Shown one piece after another: positions 35,503-45,734 of a stretch of DNA of 64,000 bases. The position numbers and the translations under genes are program-made. The stretch is taken from NCBI RefSeq assembly GCF_001029445.1, contig NZ_LDOT01000027.1:1-64000 (forward strand), written 5' to 3'. This DNA is from Photobacterium aquae (GTDB lineage Bacteria; Pseudomonadota; Gammaproteobacteria; Enterobacterales; Vibrionaceae). How positions within the stretch are numbered: the stretch's first letter is position 1; each line of letters begins with the position of its first letter. The notes beneath the pieces are model-generated. The model saw nothing but the letters and a program-made list of their open reading frames with translations, had not been told where the DNA came from and ran no database searches.

Positions 35503-35778
35503 ATGGGATTTTTGGTAATGCCTTTTGGCTTAGTGTTGACCGTCATTGGGATGATTACGCACACGCTGAACTATTCGTTTGGTTGGGTTCCTTTAGTGGT
35601 AGGTGTGACGATCATTTTGTCGAGATGGCTGTCAGTCTCTAGTAAAAAAATCGTAAGACGGCGGTATAGTCGCACATCTTTGCATACTGACTCGTCATAC
35701 TATGGCGAGTCAGGTAGTCATGATTATTTTAGTGATAGCGATGGTGGTGATAGTGGAGGGGGTGGTGATGGCGACTAG
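35503..35778 (+). CDS. Small membrane protein with Asp/Gly-rich tail
   Basis: A protein of about 91 residues from the ATG at 35503. Two membrane helices (MPFGLVLTVIGMITH and VPLVVGVTIILSRWL) are followed by an Arg-rich stretch (RRRYSRTS) and a low-complexity SDSDGGDSGGGGDGD C-terminus. I do not recognise the family. The frame stays open to 35365, but the residues added are not protein-like. The ribosome site is modest (GAGCGG). Function unknown. Confidence 0.5.
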   Translation: MGFLVMPFGLVLTVIGMITHTLNYSFGWVPLVVGVTIILSRWLSVSSKKIVRRRYSRTSLHTDSSYYGESGSHDYFSDSDGGDSGGGGDGD

Positions 35779-35790
35779 GCACTGGGGTGG

Positions 35791-36375
35791 TTAATTTGTT
35801 TTCCGCCACCAATTGATGAGATGGAGCATGGCAAACGCAAAGTGCCCGTAGAAATACAGCTCGATGGCACCCACACTGGTTTTGTGTATCTTTAGTAAGG
35901 TGGGCGCGATGTCGAAATGATTGTTGATGGCGACAAACCATAATGATCCGGTAACCACGGCTAGCAGTAACGCGAGCAAACCAAGGCCCTCGACCGTTGC
36001 CGCGAGTCCCCCTGCACTGGGCTCTGGTAATTGTCGGCCTAGCAGGGTTCGGCAATCAGTGTTGAGCTGTGTCCAGTTGCCGTGCAGCCATGGGTAGAGA
36101 TCGGCGGTTTTCCTGCGGTGAAGCACCAAAGTAAAAAATAGTATGGCGAAGATAAAGAGTCCCAGCCCGCCATAGATATGAAGATTATCAATGAGCGTTA
36201 TTTGCGAGAGCAACGTATCGCCATGCACATGCATGCCAAATGATGTAGCCAGCTGCCAGACGACCCAAAGGACAATTAGCAGGTGGAATAGCTTTTCGGT
36301 TTTGGGCAAATTGAAAAAGAGATAGGAGAGGCCGGAATGGGCTTTTTTGATCGTTTGCTTGGACTGTTGTGCCAT
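35791..36375 (-). CDS. Cytochrome b561-like membrane protein
   Basis: A 194-residue protein with four membrane helices and conserved His residues at helix ends (LFHLLIVLW, DNLHIYGGLGLFIF, LKIHKTSVGAIELYFYGHFAF), as in cytochrome b561 and the cytochrome b/b6-like domain. It probably binds two haems and moves electrons from quinol in the inner membrane. No partner enzyme is adjacent. It lies 195 bases downstream of the RND outer-membrane gene on the same strand, but a hairpin separates them, so it may be separately expressed. Confidence 0.82.
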   Translation of the reverse strand: MAQQSKQTIKKAHSGLSYLFFNLPKTEKLFHLLIVLWVVWQLATSFGMHVHGDTLLSQITLIDNLHIYGGLGLFIFAILFFTLVLHRRKTADLYPWLHGNWTQLNTDCRTLLGRQLPEPSAGGLAATVEGLGLLALLLAVVTGSLWFVAINNHFDIAPTLLKIHKTSVGAIELYFYGHFAFAMLHLINWWRKTN

Positions 36376-36539
36376 GGGAATTTACCGTTTTGATACAGTC
36401 AACTGAAAGTCGTTGAGTTTCGCCAGTATAGTGAGTGTTGGTTGTTGCGACGATTAAGCGCTGGCAATACGAATAATCATGCCTGTAAAGTATAGTGGCC
36501 GCTCATTTTACAGCCGATGAATCGCCGTAGGCTGGAAGG

Positions 36540-36564
36540 ATGCCGCACAGGTGTTGTGCGGCAT
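36540..36564 (-). terminator. Hairpin after the RND operon
   Basis: ATGCCGCACA-ggtgt-TGTGCGGCAT, a perfect 10-bp stem 6 bases past the outer-membrane gene stop. It is not followed by a T-run on the minus strand, so it may be a stability hairpin as much as a terminator. Confidence 0.5.
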
Positions 36565-36570
36565 TTCTGC

Positions 36571-38127
36571 TTATATTTGCCAGTCACCCCCTAGGGCCTT
36601 GTAAACCGCGACGGTTGCCTGAGCTGTTTGAAGCTTGGCTGCGATCTGGCGATCTTCCATCATACGTTGCTGGCGCTGGGCATCGAGTACGGCAAGGTGA
36701 TCAATAAGCCCCGCTTGGTAGAGGGACTTGGCCTTGGCGAGAGCCTGCGTGCTGGACTTGAGCGCAGCGTCTAGCTGGTGTTGGTTAGCTTGGCTTCGAC
36801 CATAGGTGAAAAGTGTTGTATCTACCTCGGCAATAGCGGCGTTGACGGTTTGCTCATAGCCGAGTGCCGCCCCTTTGAAGCGGGCCTCGTTGATTGCTTC
36901 AAGGGCTTTCCCGCGGCCGCCGTCGAATAGGTTCCAGCTGACCCCGGCACTGCCCACCCAGCCGAAAGAATCGCTACTGAACAAATCGTCAAAACTGCCC
37001 GCCGAGATCCCCGGGGCCCCGGTGAGGAAGAATTTCGGATAGCGGTTGGCGACACTGGCAGCCCACTCTTCGTTGATGGCGGCCATCTCCCGTTCAGCAA
37101 TCTGGATATCTGGCCGTCGTGTTAGTAGATCGGACGGTAAACCGACCGGAATTGCACTGTTGAGCTCGGGCAGAGGCTGCTTATCCTCTAGCCGCTGCTC
37201 AATGTCGGAAAGGGATTCCCCCAGTAGCAATGCCAGCCGATGCTTGTGGACCTGAGCGGCAATATCCAACTGCGGCAGGATCGACTGGGAAGCCGCCAGC
37301 ATGGCGTTGGCTTGAGCCAAGTCAAGATCGGAACCGTAACCGCTTGCGACGACTTTTTCGACGAGAGCCAACGTTTTGCGTTGATCCGCAATGTTCTCTT
37401 CGGCCAGCTGTTTTCTTGCCTGTGCCCCCCTGTACTGGATGTAGTTATGGATGAGATCGGCCGTCAGCAAGGTAGTCAAACCGGTCCGGTAAATTTCAGC
37501 TTGATCTCGGCGGATGGTAGCGGCGTTGCTCTGCCTGTCGATTCGGCCGAATAGATCCAGCTCCCAGGCGATTCCGGCCCCGAGGAAGACGCCGTCGTGC
37601 TGGTTGTCGAGCAAGGTGGTATTGCCAATTTGTGGCGGTAACCCCGGTGACAGATCCCCGAGAGGGTTCAGCGCCGGCCCGAGCAGCGAGTCGTTTTTGC
37701 TCAGTTGGTAGTTCACATAGCCGCCACCGATATTGACGCTTGGCACTTTGAATGATTCTACCGCTTGCTTGTAGTTATCGGCGATCTGGATTCGCTGGGC
37801 GGCGATCTGCAAGGTCAGGTTTTGGTTCTGCATATCGGTGATCAGTCTGTTCAGGGTTGGGTCCTGATAGTGGTTCCACCAGTGCGCAGGCAAGGTCGCC
37901 TTATTGACCGTGGCCGATTTGGTTAGCACTGCTCCTGTTAAATGGCCTCCTTTGGGCACAGCCTGTACCGAGGCGTCGTTTTTATCAGGGCTGGCGTAGA
38001 GATAGGTATCAGCCATTGTCATGGTCGGCGTCTGGTATTCCGGCCCCACGGCACAACCGCTTATTGCCAGAGTCAGCGCAATAGCGAGGTTAAGACGGCC
38101 TGTTGCTGGGATGTTGGGAGTTGTCAT
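36571..38127 (-). CDS. RND efflux outer-membrane lipoprotein (OprM/NodT family)
   Basis: A 518-residue TolC-like channel protein. The signal peptide ends in lipobox ISGC, then AVGPEYQTPT, the classic OprM start. Two outer-membrane-factor domains follow, with the typical LPSDLLTRRPDIQIAEREM motif between them. It forms the exit duct of the tripartite pump. AGGAGAG precedes the ATG, and the gene begins 9 bases after the RND pump stop. Confidence 0.95.
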   Translation of the reverse strand: MTTPNIPATGRLNLAIALTLAISGCAVGPEYQTPTMTMADTYLYASPDKNDASVQAVPKGGHLTGAVLTKSATVNKATLPAHWWNHYQDPTLNRLITDMQNQNLTLQIAAQRIQIADNYKQAVESFKVPSVNIGGGYVNYQLSKNDSLLGPALNPLGDLSPGLPPQIGNTTLLDNQHDGVFLGAGIAWELDLFGRIDRQSNAATIRRDQAEIYRTGLTTLLTADLIHNYIQYRGAQARKQLAEENIADQRKTLALVEKVVASGYGSDLDLAQANAMLAASQSILPQLDIAAQVHKHRLALLLGESLSDIEQRLEDKQPLPELNSAIPVGLPSDLLTRRPDIQIAEREMAAINEEWAASVANRYPKFFLTGAPGISAGSFDDLFSSDSFGWVGSAGVSWNLFDGGRGKALEAINEARFKGAALGYEQTVNAAIAEVDTTLFTYGRSQANQHQLDAALKSSTQALAKAKSLYQAGLIDHLAVLDAQRQQRMMEDRQIAAKLQTAQATVAVYKALGGDWQI

Positions 38128-38136
38128 GGCGCTCTC

Positions 38137-41100
38137 CTAGGCAGTGTGAGTGGGTGGTTGGGGCAGGTGGTCTGTACTATCGTTTCTGGCCCCTTTGGGC
38201 GTGCGATAGGCCAGCCGGTAGAGAGCCGGCATGACGAAAAGCGATAGCACGGTTGCCGCCGCCAAGCCGCCGATGATAGTGGCCGCCATCTGATCGAATA
38301 GCAGATCGGTCAGCAAGGGGATCATGCCGAGGGCCGTGGTCAGGGCTCCCATCGAAATCGCCATTGTCCGGTTCAGCGTTGCGGTTTTGATTGCTTGGTC
38401 CAAGGACTGCCCCTGCCGGCGTTCCAACTCAATTTGATCCATCAGAACGATGCCGTTTTTGATGATCATCCCTGTCAGGGTGATTGCGCCAATGAGGGCC
38501 ATGAAACCGAAAGGTTTGCCAAAACCCAGTAGGGCAAAGGTTGCCCCGGTCGCGGCCAGTGGCAAGGTGGCCAGGATGATCATAGGCTGTTTGAAGCCAT
38601 TGAACATGGCGACAAGAATGATCACCATCAGCAGCATGGCTTTTGGCAACTGGTCGAAAATATCCACCACGGCTTTGTGTTCGTCATAGTATTCGCCGCC
38701 CCATTCCATATGGTATCCCGCTGGTAATGGTATCGCCTCGATATCAGCCTTGATGGCGTTGCGCACTCTGGCGGGGGTACTTGAACGGTCGACCCCTGCC
38801 TGGGCGGTCATTGTTCTGACTCTGTCGCGGCGCCAGATCATGCTTTCCTCGGGATGTAGCTCAAACCCGTCGACAACCTGCCCGAGCGGGACTGTGTGCA
38901 ACCCCAGCAGCGATTTGACCGGCAGGGTTTCGAGTGAGGCCATGCTCTGTTCGGCCGCTCGAAGCTGGATAGGGATCAGCTCATCGTTGAGGTTCATTTG
39001 TCCTAGCGGCATGCCGCTTGATGCGCGTCGCATGGCAAAGGCAATATCAGCCCGGTTGATACCCGCCCGGCGGGCCTTGTCCTGATTGATAACGGGGAGC
39101 AGTACCTTGCTCTGTTGACGCCAGTCATCACGGACATACTTGGTCTCTGGATGGGCGGCCATGATTGTTTTGGCCTGATCGGCCAACCGGTGCAGGACAA
39201 CGGGGTCGGGGCCGGAGAAGCGGACCTCGACGGCGAATTTGTCCGAGGTGGCCAGCTTCAATGCTCGGAAGCGCGGTTGGGCATCGGGGAAATGCGTGGC
39301 CAGCCAGCTGTCGCCACGGGCAATTAGCGGGGTGATACTGGCATAGCCTTGGGTATTGATCAGGATTTGGCCGTAAGCCGGGTCAATAGGCTCGGGCTCT
39401 ACGGTGACGGAGAAGCGGGGTACACTGGCACCGACGGCCGAAGAAATGCTGCTCACTTCGGGCTGTTCGAGTAGCCAGTCTTCTATTTTTTTCATGTCCG
39501 CCGACGTTTGCTCTATTTTGGCACCATTAGGCAGCCAGTAATCGAGGAAGATGATGGCCCTGTCTGACTGGGGGATGAAATTGACGGCTACATACGGGAC
39601 GGCGATGGCTGTTACCAGCACCAGCGGGATCAGGCTGCATAGCGTTTTGATTGGATTGTCGACCGTCCAGTTGACTAGTTGCTTGTAGTAGCTGTCTTTG
39701 GCGGCGTGATTGGCCGTTGTCGGGCGAATAAACAGCCAGCACATCAATGCGGTAACTGTCATTGCCACCAGCCACGATAGCAGCAGTGACGAGGCAATGA
39801 TCAGAAAGACCGAGCTTGAAAACTCAGCCGCGTCGGTTTTCGAAAAGAGAACCGGGCTGGCCCCCATGATGGCAATGACTGTTGCCCCGAGCAAAGGTAT
39901 CGCGGTCTCCTTGACGGAATCGACGGCGGCCTTGGTACGTTCAATGCCCTGATTGAGCTTGACGGCAATCATGTCGGTGATGACGATGGCATTGTCAACC
40001 AGCATGCCGAGCGCCAGGATGAAGGTTCCCAGAGAGACCCGGTGCAGGTCGATACCGGCAATGTTCATGTAGATCAGTGTTAGCAATATGGTCAGTAATA
40101 GGCTGGATCCGACAATGGCCGCACTCTTGAATCCCATGAAGATCAGCAATACAACGAAGACAATCGCGACACTTTCGAGCAGGTTGCCAACAAAGTTGTC
40201 GATGGCTTTTTGTACTTCCTCGGGTTGGTAGGCGACGGTGGAGATATTGACGCCGAGCGGCAGCTTGGCCTCATACTGGTTAATGATGCCGTGGATCGTA
40301 TCACCGAGGGAGACAACATTGATCCCCTCAACCGGGCTCACGGCCAACGTTACCGCCGGTTCGCCGTTGTAGCGGTTTTCCGTCAATGCCGGTGTTTGAT
40401 AGCCCATTGTCACGTCGGCGATGTCACCCAAACGGATCAGGCCGCTGCCCAGTTCGCTGATCCCGCTTTTGATTACGAGGTTTCGAATATCATCGAGCGA
40501 TCGCAACTCGCCACTTTGCTGGATACGGATCCGTTCGCGTCCGGCTTCGAACAGGCCAGCATCAAAGGTCATATTCTGGGTGCTGAGCTGATGCCAGACC
40601 TGGGCCGTGGAAAGCCCATACTGGGCGAGGCGCTCATCAGGCATGTCGATATAGACGGTGCGGGGTTGAACCCCGTGCAGTTCGATTTTCTTAATTCCCT
40701 TGACGGTTTTCAGCTGCCGCTGGAGATCTTCGGCATAGCGGCGTAGCTGCTCGGGGCTGGCATCTCGGCTGTGGATTGAAAATAACATCCCGTAGACTTC
40801 GGAAAACTCATCTTGGACGATGCTGATTTGCGCGCTGGCCGGTAGGCTGAGTTTGACATCGTTGACCTTGCGGCGCAGCAAATCCCATTGCTGAGGTAGC
40901 TTGGCTGAGTTGAGGCTCTCTTTGAGATCAACGAAAACCATCGAAATGCCAGGGCGCGATAGCGAGCGGAGCCGATTGAGCTCCCCCATTTCCTGCAATT
41001 TGGTTTCAATGGTATCGGTGACTTGCTGTTCGACTTCTTCGGCAGATGCGCCGGGGTACAGGGTGACGACGACGGCGGTTTTGACCGTGAAGCTGGGATC

Positions 41101-41211
41101 TTCCAGTTTTCCGAGATCATAGTAGGCGTAGAGTCCAGCGATAATGCTGAGTACGGTAAAGAACAGGACAAAGGTACGTTGACGGATAGCAAATTCAGCG
41201 AGATTGATCAT
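38137..41211 (-). CDS. RND efflux pump, TriC/VmeB-like
   Basis: A 1024-residue inner-membrane pump with the typical 12-segment, two-large-loop layout. The start (LAEFAIRQRTFVLFFTVLS, then LGKLEDPSFTVKTAVV) matches the TriC-type drug/detergent pump group more than AcrB. Conserved membrane motifs are seen (LGMLVDNAIVITDM in the first half, TGMIIKNGIVLMDQIE in the second). It uses the proton gradient to export hydrophobic compounds. AAGGAGG precedes the ATG. It is flanked at 9 bases by the adaptor and the outer-membrane gene. Confidence 0.95.
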   Translation of the reverse strand: MINLAEFAIRQRTFVLFFTVLSIIAGLYAYYDLGKLEDPSFTVKTAVVVTLYPGASAEEVEQQVTDTIETKLQEMGELNRLRSLSRPGISMVFVDLKESLNSAKLPQQWDLLRRKVNDVKLSLPASAQISIVQDEFSEVYGMLFSIHSRDASPEQLRRYAEDLQRQLKTVKGIKKIELHGVQPRTVYIDMPDERLAQYGLSTAQVWHQLSTQNMTFDAGLFEAGRERIRIQQSGELRSLDDIRNLVIKSGISELGSGLIRLGDIADVTMGYQTPALTENRYNGEPAVTLAVSPVEGINVVSLGDTIHGIINQYEAKLPLGVNISTVAYQPEEVQKAIDNFVGNLLESVAIVFVVLLIFMGFKSAAIVGSSLLLTILLTLIYMNIAGIDLHRVSLGTFILALGMLVDNAIVITDMIAVKLNQGIERTKAAVDSVKETAIPLLGATVIAIMGASPVLFSKTDAAEFSSSVFLIIASSLLLSWLVAMTVTALMCWLFIRPTTANHAAKDSYYKQLVNWTVDNPIKTLCSLIPLVLVTAIAVPYVAVNFIPQSDRAIIFLDYWLPNGAKIEQTSADMKKIEDWLLEQPEVSSISSAVGASVPRFSVTVEPEPIDPAYGQILINTQGYASITPLIARGDSWLATHFPDAQPRFRALKLATSDKFAVEVRFSGPDPVVLHRLADQAKTIMAAHPETKYVRDDWRQQSKVLLPVINQDKARRAGINRADIAFAMRRASSGMPLGQMNLNDELIPIQLRAAEQSMASLETLPVKSLLGLHTVPLGQVVDGFELHPEESMIWRRDRVRTMTAQAGVDRSSTPARVRNAIKADIEAIPLPAGYHMEWGGEYYDEHKAVVDIFDQLPKAMLLMVIILVAMFNGFKQPMIILATLPLAATGATFALLGFGKPFGFMALIGAITLTGMIIKNGIVLMDQIELERRQGQSLDQAIKTATLNRTMAISMGALTTALGMIPLLTDLLFDQMAATIIGGLAAATVLSLFVMPALYRLAYRTPKGARNDSTDHLPQPPTHTA

Positions 41212-41220
41212 GATACCTCC

Positions 41221-42306
41221 TTAATCCTGACGAACTTGCAGCTGCGTGGCCGGATCGCCGTCTTTGAGATAGTGGCTGCCACTGACGACGACATAGTCGC
41301 CTTCCTGCAACTCGCCGTAGACACAGGCTTGGTATGCATCAACCGCCTGCAGGCTCACGGGCGTTCGGACGATAAGGCTGTCGCGGATCCGGTTGATATG
41401 CAGCTCGGCCTTACTGCCAACCAAGGCTGAATACGGCAGGCAGTAGGCATTGCTATGGTGGTTCAATGCAGTGCTGACGGTCACAGCCTTGCCGCTGAAC
41501 AATGAGTCATTGGTTTCGGCTACTGCCAAGGTCACGGTATAGGTCTGCTTGATGGGGTGGGGCTGGGCGGCGATTTCCGATACGCTGGCGGGAATTGGCC
41601 GCGTGGCGTTGTACCAATTGATAGCGGCTTTCTGGCCCAGGCTGAAATGCTCAATGAGGTTTTCGGGGACGTCGATATCCACATCGAGGATTGAGGTATC
41701 TTGCAGGATCAGAACCGGAGCCCCTGAGAGGATCTGTTCATGGGCCTCGATATTGATATGGCCCATGATGCCGGAGAACGGGGCTCGAAGCTCAGTGTAG
41801 CGCAGGGCATCCGTGGCCCGCTGGATATTTTTCTCGACAACCTTGATGGCTGACAGGCTACGTTCGTAGCCACTGATCGCCCGGTCAAGATTCACCTTGG
41901 CAATGGCATCGTCTTGGGTTGCCTGCCGGACTCGCCGCAGTTCTGCATTGGCGAGCTTATGGGCCGATTGGGCCTCAAGCATTTTTGCATTGAGCTCGTC
42001 GAGCACCACTTGGTAGTCATGGGGATCGAGCCGGGCGACAACATCCCCTTTCTGGACCTTATCCCCTTTTTTGACCAAGAGCTGCTGCACGGTTCCCGGC
42101 ACTCGGAAGGCCAGTGCCGCGCTGTCTTTTGCATGGACAATGCCGCTGAAGTGCTTGTTGCTGTAGCTTGTCGCCGATTTGAGTTCGATGACCTCGAGGG
42201 GGCGTGATGCCGGTGATGGCGATTTGGGGGCGGTTTGTTGCTGATTACACCCAACCAGCAGGGGGGCTATCGCAATGGCGATGGCACACTGAGTGAAAGC
42301 GTTCAT
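41221..42306 (-). CDS. RND periplasmic adaptor lipoprotein
   Basis: A 361-residue adaptor. The signal peptide ends in lipobox LVGC (C20). It has the lipoyl-type half VPGTVQQLLVKKGDKVQKG, a coiled coil at about 100-150 and the barrel motif LRAPFSGIMGHINIE. It links the RND pump to the channel and is first gene of the operon. GGAG lies 9 bases before the ATG. Confidence 0.95.
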   Translation of the reverse strand: MNAFTQCAIAIAIAPLLVGCNQQQTAPKSPSPASRPLEVIELKSATSYSNKHFSGIVHAKDSAALAFRVPGTVQQLLVKKGDKVQKGDVVARLDPHDYQVVLDELNAKMLEAQSAHKLANAELRRVRQATQDDAIAKVNLDRAISGYERSLSAIKVVEKNIQRATDALRYTELRAPFSGIMGHINIEAHEQILSGAPVLILQDTSILDVDIDVPENLIEHFSLGQKAAINWYNATRPIPASVSEIAAQPHPIKQTYTVTLAVAETNDSLFSGKAVTVSTALNHHSNAYCLPYSALVGSKAELHINRIRDSLIVRTPVSLQAVDAYQACVYGELQEGDYVVVSGSHYLKDGDPATQLQVRQD

Positions 42307-42380
42307 AAGATGACTCCATTTTTGGGGCCATCTTATAATTGAATGCTGTTCAGATAATTAGCCGTTTATCAGACTGACTG

Positions 42381-43280
42381 TCATGAATACTGAGACAATT
42401 GGCTTAGCTTGGGCACTTCGTCAAGCAGGTGCTCAATGAGCAGCCTGCTGGCATGATTGAGGGTTTTGGGTTGCGGGTAGAGCAGGTAGCTGTTTTCTGC
42501 TTGAGGCTGGTACTGTTCCAGCAAGGTGACTAATTCGCCGCGCTGGATCTCAGTGTGGACCAGCAGGGTCGGCAGAAAGCTAATACCCCGGTGGTTGACG
42601 GAGGCTTGTTTGATAAAGCCGACGATATTGGCAATAAGTTTGGGGGCCATGGTGATGCTGCCGTCTTTGAAATGCCAGATATTTTCGATACCGCCGCTAG
42701 GCCAGCGAAAGCAGATACATTGGTGGTGGGCAAGATCGTCGAGGGTCTCCGGGATACCGTGTTGGCGAAGGTATTGGGGGGAGGCGACAAGGCAGCGATC
42801 CAGTTTGATCAGGGGTCTGGCGACCAGATCGGAGTCGATCAGCCTGCCGCTGTGAACTGCAATGTCCAGCCCGTATTGGAACATGTCGGCGAAGCCGTTG
42901 TTGATGGTGCGAAGATCCAACTCTACATCGGGATATTTGTCTTGGAAAGCGAACAAAATTGGTTGGAGCAACTCGTGGGCTTCCGCCAGCAATCCTAATT
43001 TTATCCGCCCGCGGACATTGTGTACGGTACCGGAAAGCTGTTGGTTGGCCGTATCGAGGATTGCCAGTGCCTTGAGGACATCGCGGTAGTAGCTCTCCCC
43101 CTTATTGGTCAGCGAAAGGCGACGGGTCGTACGGTGGAACAATTGGGCATTGAGTTTGTGTTCCAGTTCGTTGATCCGCCTGCTGACATTGGCACGGGGC
43201 AGGTCATGGGCATTGGCGGCGGCAGTAAAGCTACCGAGTTCGACAATTTTGACGAACAGTTTGAGGTCATCGACTTTCAC
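42381..43280 (-). CDS. LysR-family regulator, probably of the RND operon
   Basis: A LysR regulator of about 300 residues beginning VDDLKLFVKIVELGSFTAAA, with an HTH (DLPRANVSRRINELE). I start at the GTG at 43280 (weak AGG site) because the family alignment begins there; the open frame continues to an ATG at 43421 without a ribosome site. It is on the same strand 74 bases upstream of the RND adaptor, so it may be co-transcribed with or control the pump, as MexT does for MexEF-OprN. Confidence 0.88.
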   Translation of the reverse strand: MKVDDLKLFVKIVELGSFTAAANAHDLPRANVSRRINELEHKLNAQLFHRTTRRLSLTNKGESYYRDVLKALAILDTANQQLSGTVHNVRGRIKLGLLAEAHELLQPILFAFQDKYPDVELDLRTINNGFADMFQYGLDIAVHSGRLIDSDLVARPLIKLDRCLVASPQYLRQHGIPETLDDLAHHQCICFRWPSGGIENIWHFKDGSITMAPKLIANIVGFIKQASVNHRGISFLPTLLVHTEIQRGELVTLLEQYQPQAENSYLLYPQPKTLNHASRLLIEHLLDEVPKLSQLSQYS

Positions 43281-43566
43281 ACTGTGGCCTGTGGTGAGTT
43301 CTGGGGAAAAACAGCATACGCGATGAAGGCTGGTGCCGGCATTGATATTGAGCAAGATGGGCGATGGCGTGTAAGTGGGCGATTGCCGCCCGAGCTGGCG
43401 CTGAGAGAGTATTATTTTCATTGCGGTTCACAATAGCGAAGCTTGGGTATAGAGTGTCTAGATAGCTCTAACTTATTGTAATTATTATTACTGATGGTTG
43501 CCTGATGTCTTTCGGGCGCGATATTGTCTAATCAAAAGAGCTTTAGACCAAGGGAGATGAATTTTT

Positions 43567-45654
43567 ATGGGGACATACAAAACACTGCTGGCAGCCAGCA
43601 TCGCGATGCTGGGAGCTGGCGGAGCGGTATCTGCCGAGCAGGACCCGTTTTTGTGGCTTGAAGAAGTCGAAAGTGAGCAAGCCTTGAGCTGGGTTAAGCA
43701 GCAAAACGGTGTCACTCAGGCTTATCTCCAAAAGGGCGACAACTACCAGCAGGTTTTTGAGGACTCTCTGGCTATTCTCAATGCCGAAGACAAACTGGCC
43801 TATCCGCGTCTTTTAGGGGGGTATTACTATAATTTTTGGCAAGATAGCGATCATGTCAAAGGCATCTACCGCCGAACGTCACCGGAGGAATACCGCAAGC
43901 CGAACCCGAAATGGGAAACGGTGATCGACGTTGACGCACTGGCCAAGGCGGAGAAGACCGACTGGGTCTACAAGGGGATGGAATGCCTTGAGCCTGATAA
44001 TACCCGCTGTTTGGTATCGCTGTCTCGTGGAGGCGCCGATGCTACGGTAGTGCGTGAGTTTGACCTGTCCAGCAAGCGCTTTGTCACCGATGGCTTTGTT
44101 CTGCCCGAAGCGAAATCTCAAGTTAGCTGGTTCGATCACAATCATTTGCTGGTGGCTACCGACTACGGGGAAGGTAGTCTGACGGACTCGGGTTATCCTC
44201 GTCAGGTTAAATTGTGGCGTCGAGATACTCAATTGGCCGAGGCCAAGCCGCTCTATGAAGGTGCCGTCGAGTCGGTATCTGCCTCGGGCTACACACTGCA
44301 TGACCGTCATGGCCAGATTGCGTTGATCCGAGAGGGCACCAGTTTTTATACCAGCAAGAACTTCCTTCTTGATGAGAAGCAGCAGCTTCATGCTTTGGCG
44401 ATCCCGGACGATGCGACGGTGGGCGGGTATTTCGATGGCAAGCTGTTCTTCCAGCTCAAGTCCGATACCGAGAATTACGGCCAGACGCTGGTTCAGGGCA
44501 GTATTGTGTATGCGCCGGTGGACGAGCTGATCAAAGAGAAGCCGAGATACCAAAAATTTGTGGCACCGACGCCCCATGCGAGTATTGAGGGGCTGCATTT
44601 TACCGCCAATCACATCTTGGTGACTTGGCTGGAGGATGTGACCAGCAAGTTAGCGATCTATTCCCCTGCCAAGGACGGGGGATGGCAAGCCAAGCAACTT
44701 CCCCTTGGGGATAACGGCAGCCTTTATGCGTTCAATGCCAATTCCCAGAGTGATCATTTCTTTATCGATTACTCGAGCTTTTTGTTGCCAGCCAGCATCT
44801 ATGACGTGGACGCTGAAACGGCACAAGTGTCCTTGTTGAAATCAGCTCCGGCTAAGTTTGCCGCCGACGATATGGTGAGCGAGCAGTTCTTTGCTACATC
44901 CAAGGATGGGACCAAGGTACCGTATTTTGTGATCCACAAAAAAGCGCTCAAGCTTGATGGCAACAACCCGACATTGCTATACGGCTACGGTGGGTTTGAG
45001 GTCAGCCTAACTCCTTATTACAGCGCCATTATCGGCAAGAATTGGTTGGAAAAAGGCGGTGTCTATGTGCTGGCCAATATTCGCGGGGGCGGTGAGTATG
45101 GCCCTGCATGGCATCGGGCCGCACTCAAGCATCATCGCCATAAGGCGTATGAGGACTTTGAGGCGATTGCCGAGGATCTGATAGCCCGTAAGATAACCAG
45201 TCCCGCACACCTTGGTATTCAGGGAGGGAGCAATGGTGGGTTGCTGATGGGAGCTGCGGTAACACGCCGCCCAGACTTGTATAACGCCGTTGTCTGTCAA
45301 GTTCCGCTACTGGACATGAAACGCTTCCATAAGTTGTTGGCCGGGGCGAGCTGGATGGCTGAGTATGGCGATCCGGATCTGGCTTCCGATTGGGATTACC
45401 TGAAGACCTACTCTCCTTATCACAATGTCCATAAGGAGACGGCATACCCGAAAGTGCTGTTTACGACTTCGACGCGTGATGATCGAGTTCATCCTGCCCA
45501 TGCCCGTAAGATGGTTGCCTTGATGCAGGCACAAGGCCATGACGTGCTCTATTACGAAAACCTCGAAGGTGGGCATGCCGGAGCGTCAAATAACAATACG
45601 CGCGCAGAGATGTACTCGCAAATCTACAGTTACTTGTACGATCGCTTGATGTAA
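43567..45654 (+). CDS. Secreted prolyl oligopeptidase family serine peptidase (S9A)
   Basis: A 695-residue protein with a signal peptide (cleavage near VSAEQ, residue 23) and the S9A layout: an N-terminal seven-bladed propeller (DPFLWLEEVE start), then an alpha/beta-hydrolase domain. The catalytic triad reads S555 in GGSNGG, D638/D639 in TRDDRVHP and H670 in EGGHAG. These enzymes cleave after proline in short peptides; here the signal peptide suggests a periplasmic or exported location. GGGAGATG precedes the ATG. It is transcribed divergently from the LysR gene. Confidence 0.95.
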   Translation: MGTYKTLLAASIAMLGAGGAVSAEQDPFLWLEEVESEQALSWVKQQNGVTQAYLQKGDNYQQVFEDSLAILNAEDKLAYPRLLGGYYYNFWQDSDHVKGIYRRTSPEEYRKPNPKWETVIDVDALAKAEKTDWVYKGMECLEPDNTRCLVSLSRGGADATVVREFDLSSKRFVTDGFVLPEAKSQVSWFDHNHLLVATDYGEGSLTDSGYPRQVKLWRRDTQLAEAKPLYEGAVESVSASGYTLHDRHGQIALIREGTSFYTSKNFLLDEKQQLHALAIPDDATVGGYFDGKLFFQLKSDTENYGQTLVQGSIVYAPVDELIKEKPRYQKFVAPTPHASIEGLHFTANHILVTWLEDVTSKLAIYSPAKDGGWQAKQLPLGDNGSLYAFNANSQSDHFFIDYSSFLLPASIYDVDAETAQVSLLKSAPAKFAADDMVSEQFFATSKDGTKVPYFVIHKKALKLDGNNPTLLYGYGGFEVSLTPYYSAIIGKNWLEKGGVYVLANIRGGGEYGPAWHRAALKHHRHKAYEDFEAIAEDLIARKITSPAHLGIQGGSNGGLLMGAAVTRRPDLYNAVVCQVPLLDMKRFHKLLAGASWMAEYGDPDLASDWDYLKTYSPYHNVHKETAYPKVLFTTSTRDDRVHPAHARKMVALMQAQGHDVLYYENLEGGHAGASNNNTRAEMYSQIYSYLYDRLM

Positions 45655-45675
45655 GGTCGATAGCTGATAGCTGAA

Positions 45676-45706
45676 AAGCCACCGTTTTTGACGGTGGCTT
45701 TTTTAT
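45676..45706. terminator. Bidirectional terminator
   Basis: AAGCCACCGT / ACGGTGGCTT with a 5-nt loop, followed by TTTTTATT on the plus strand and TTTT on the minus strand. It serves the peptidase gene and the convergent lipoprotein gene. Confidence 0.85.
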
Positions 45707-45734
45707 TACGCTATCGTGGTGCGCGGAGTGATCG

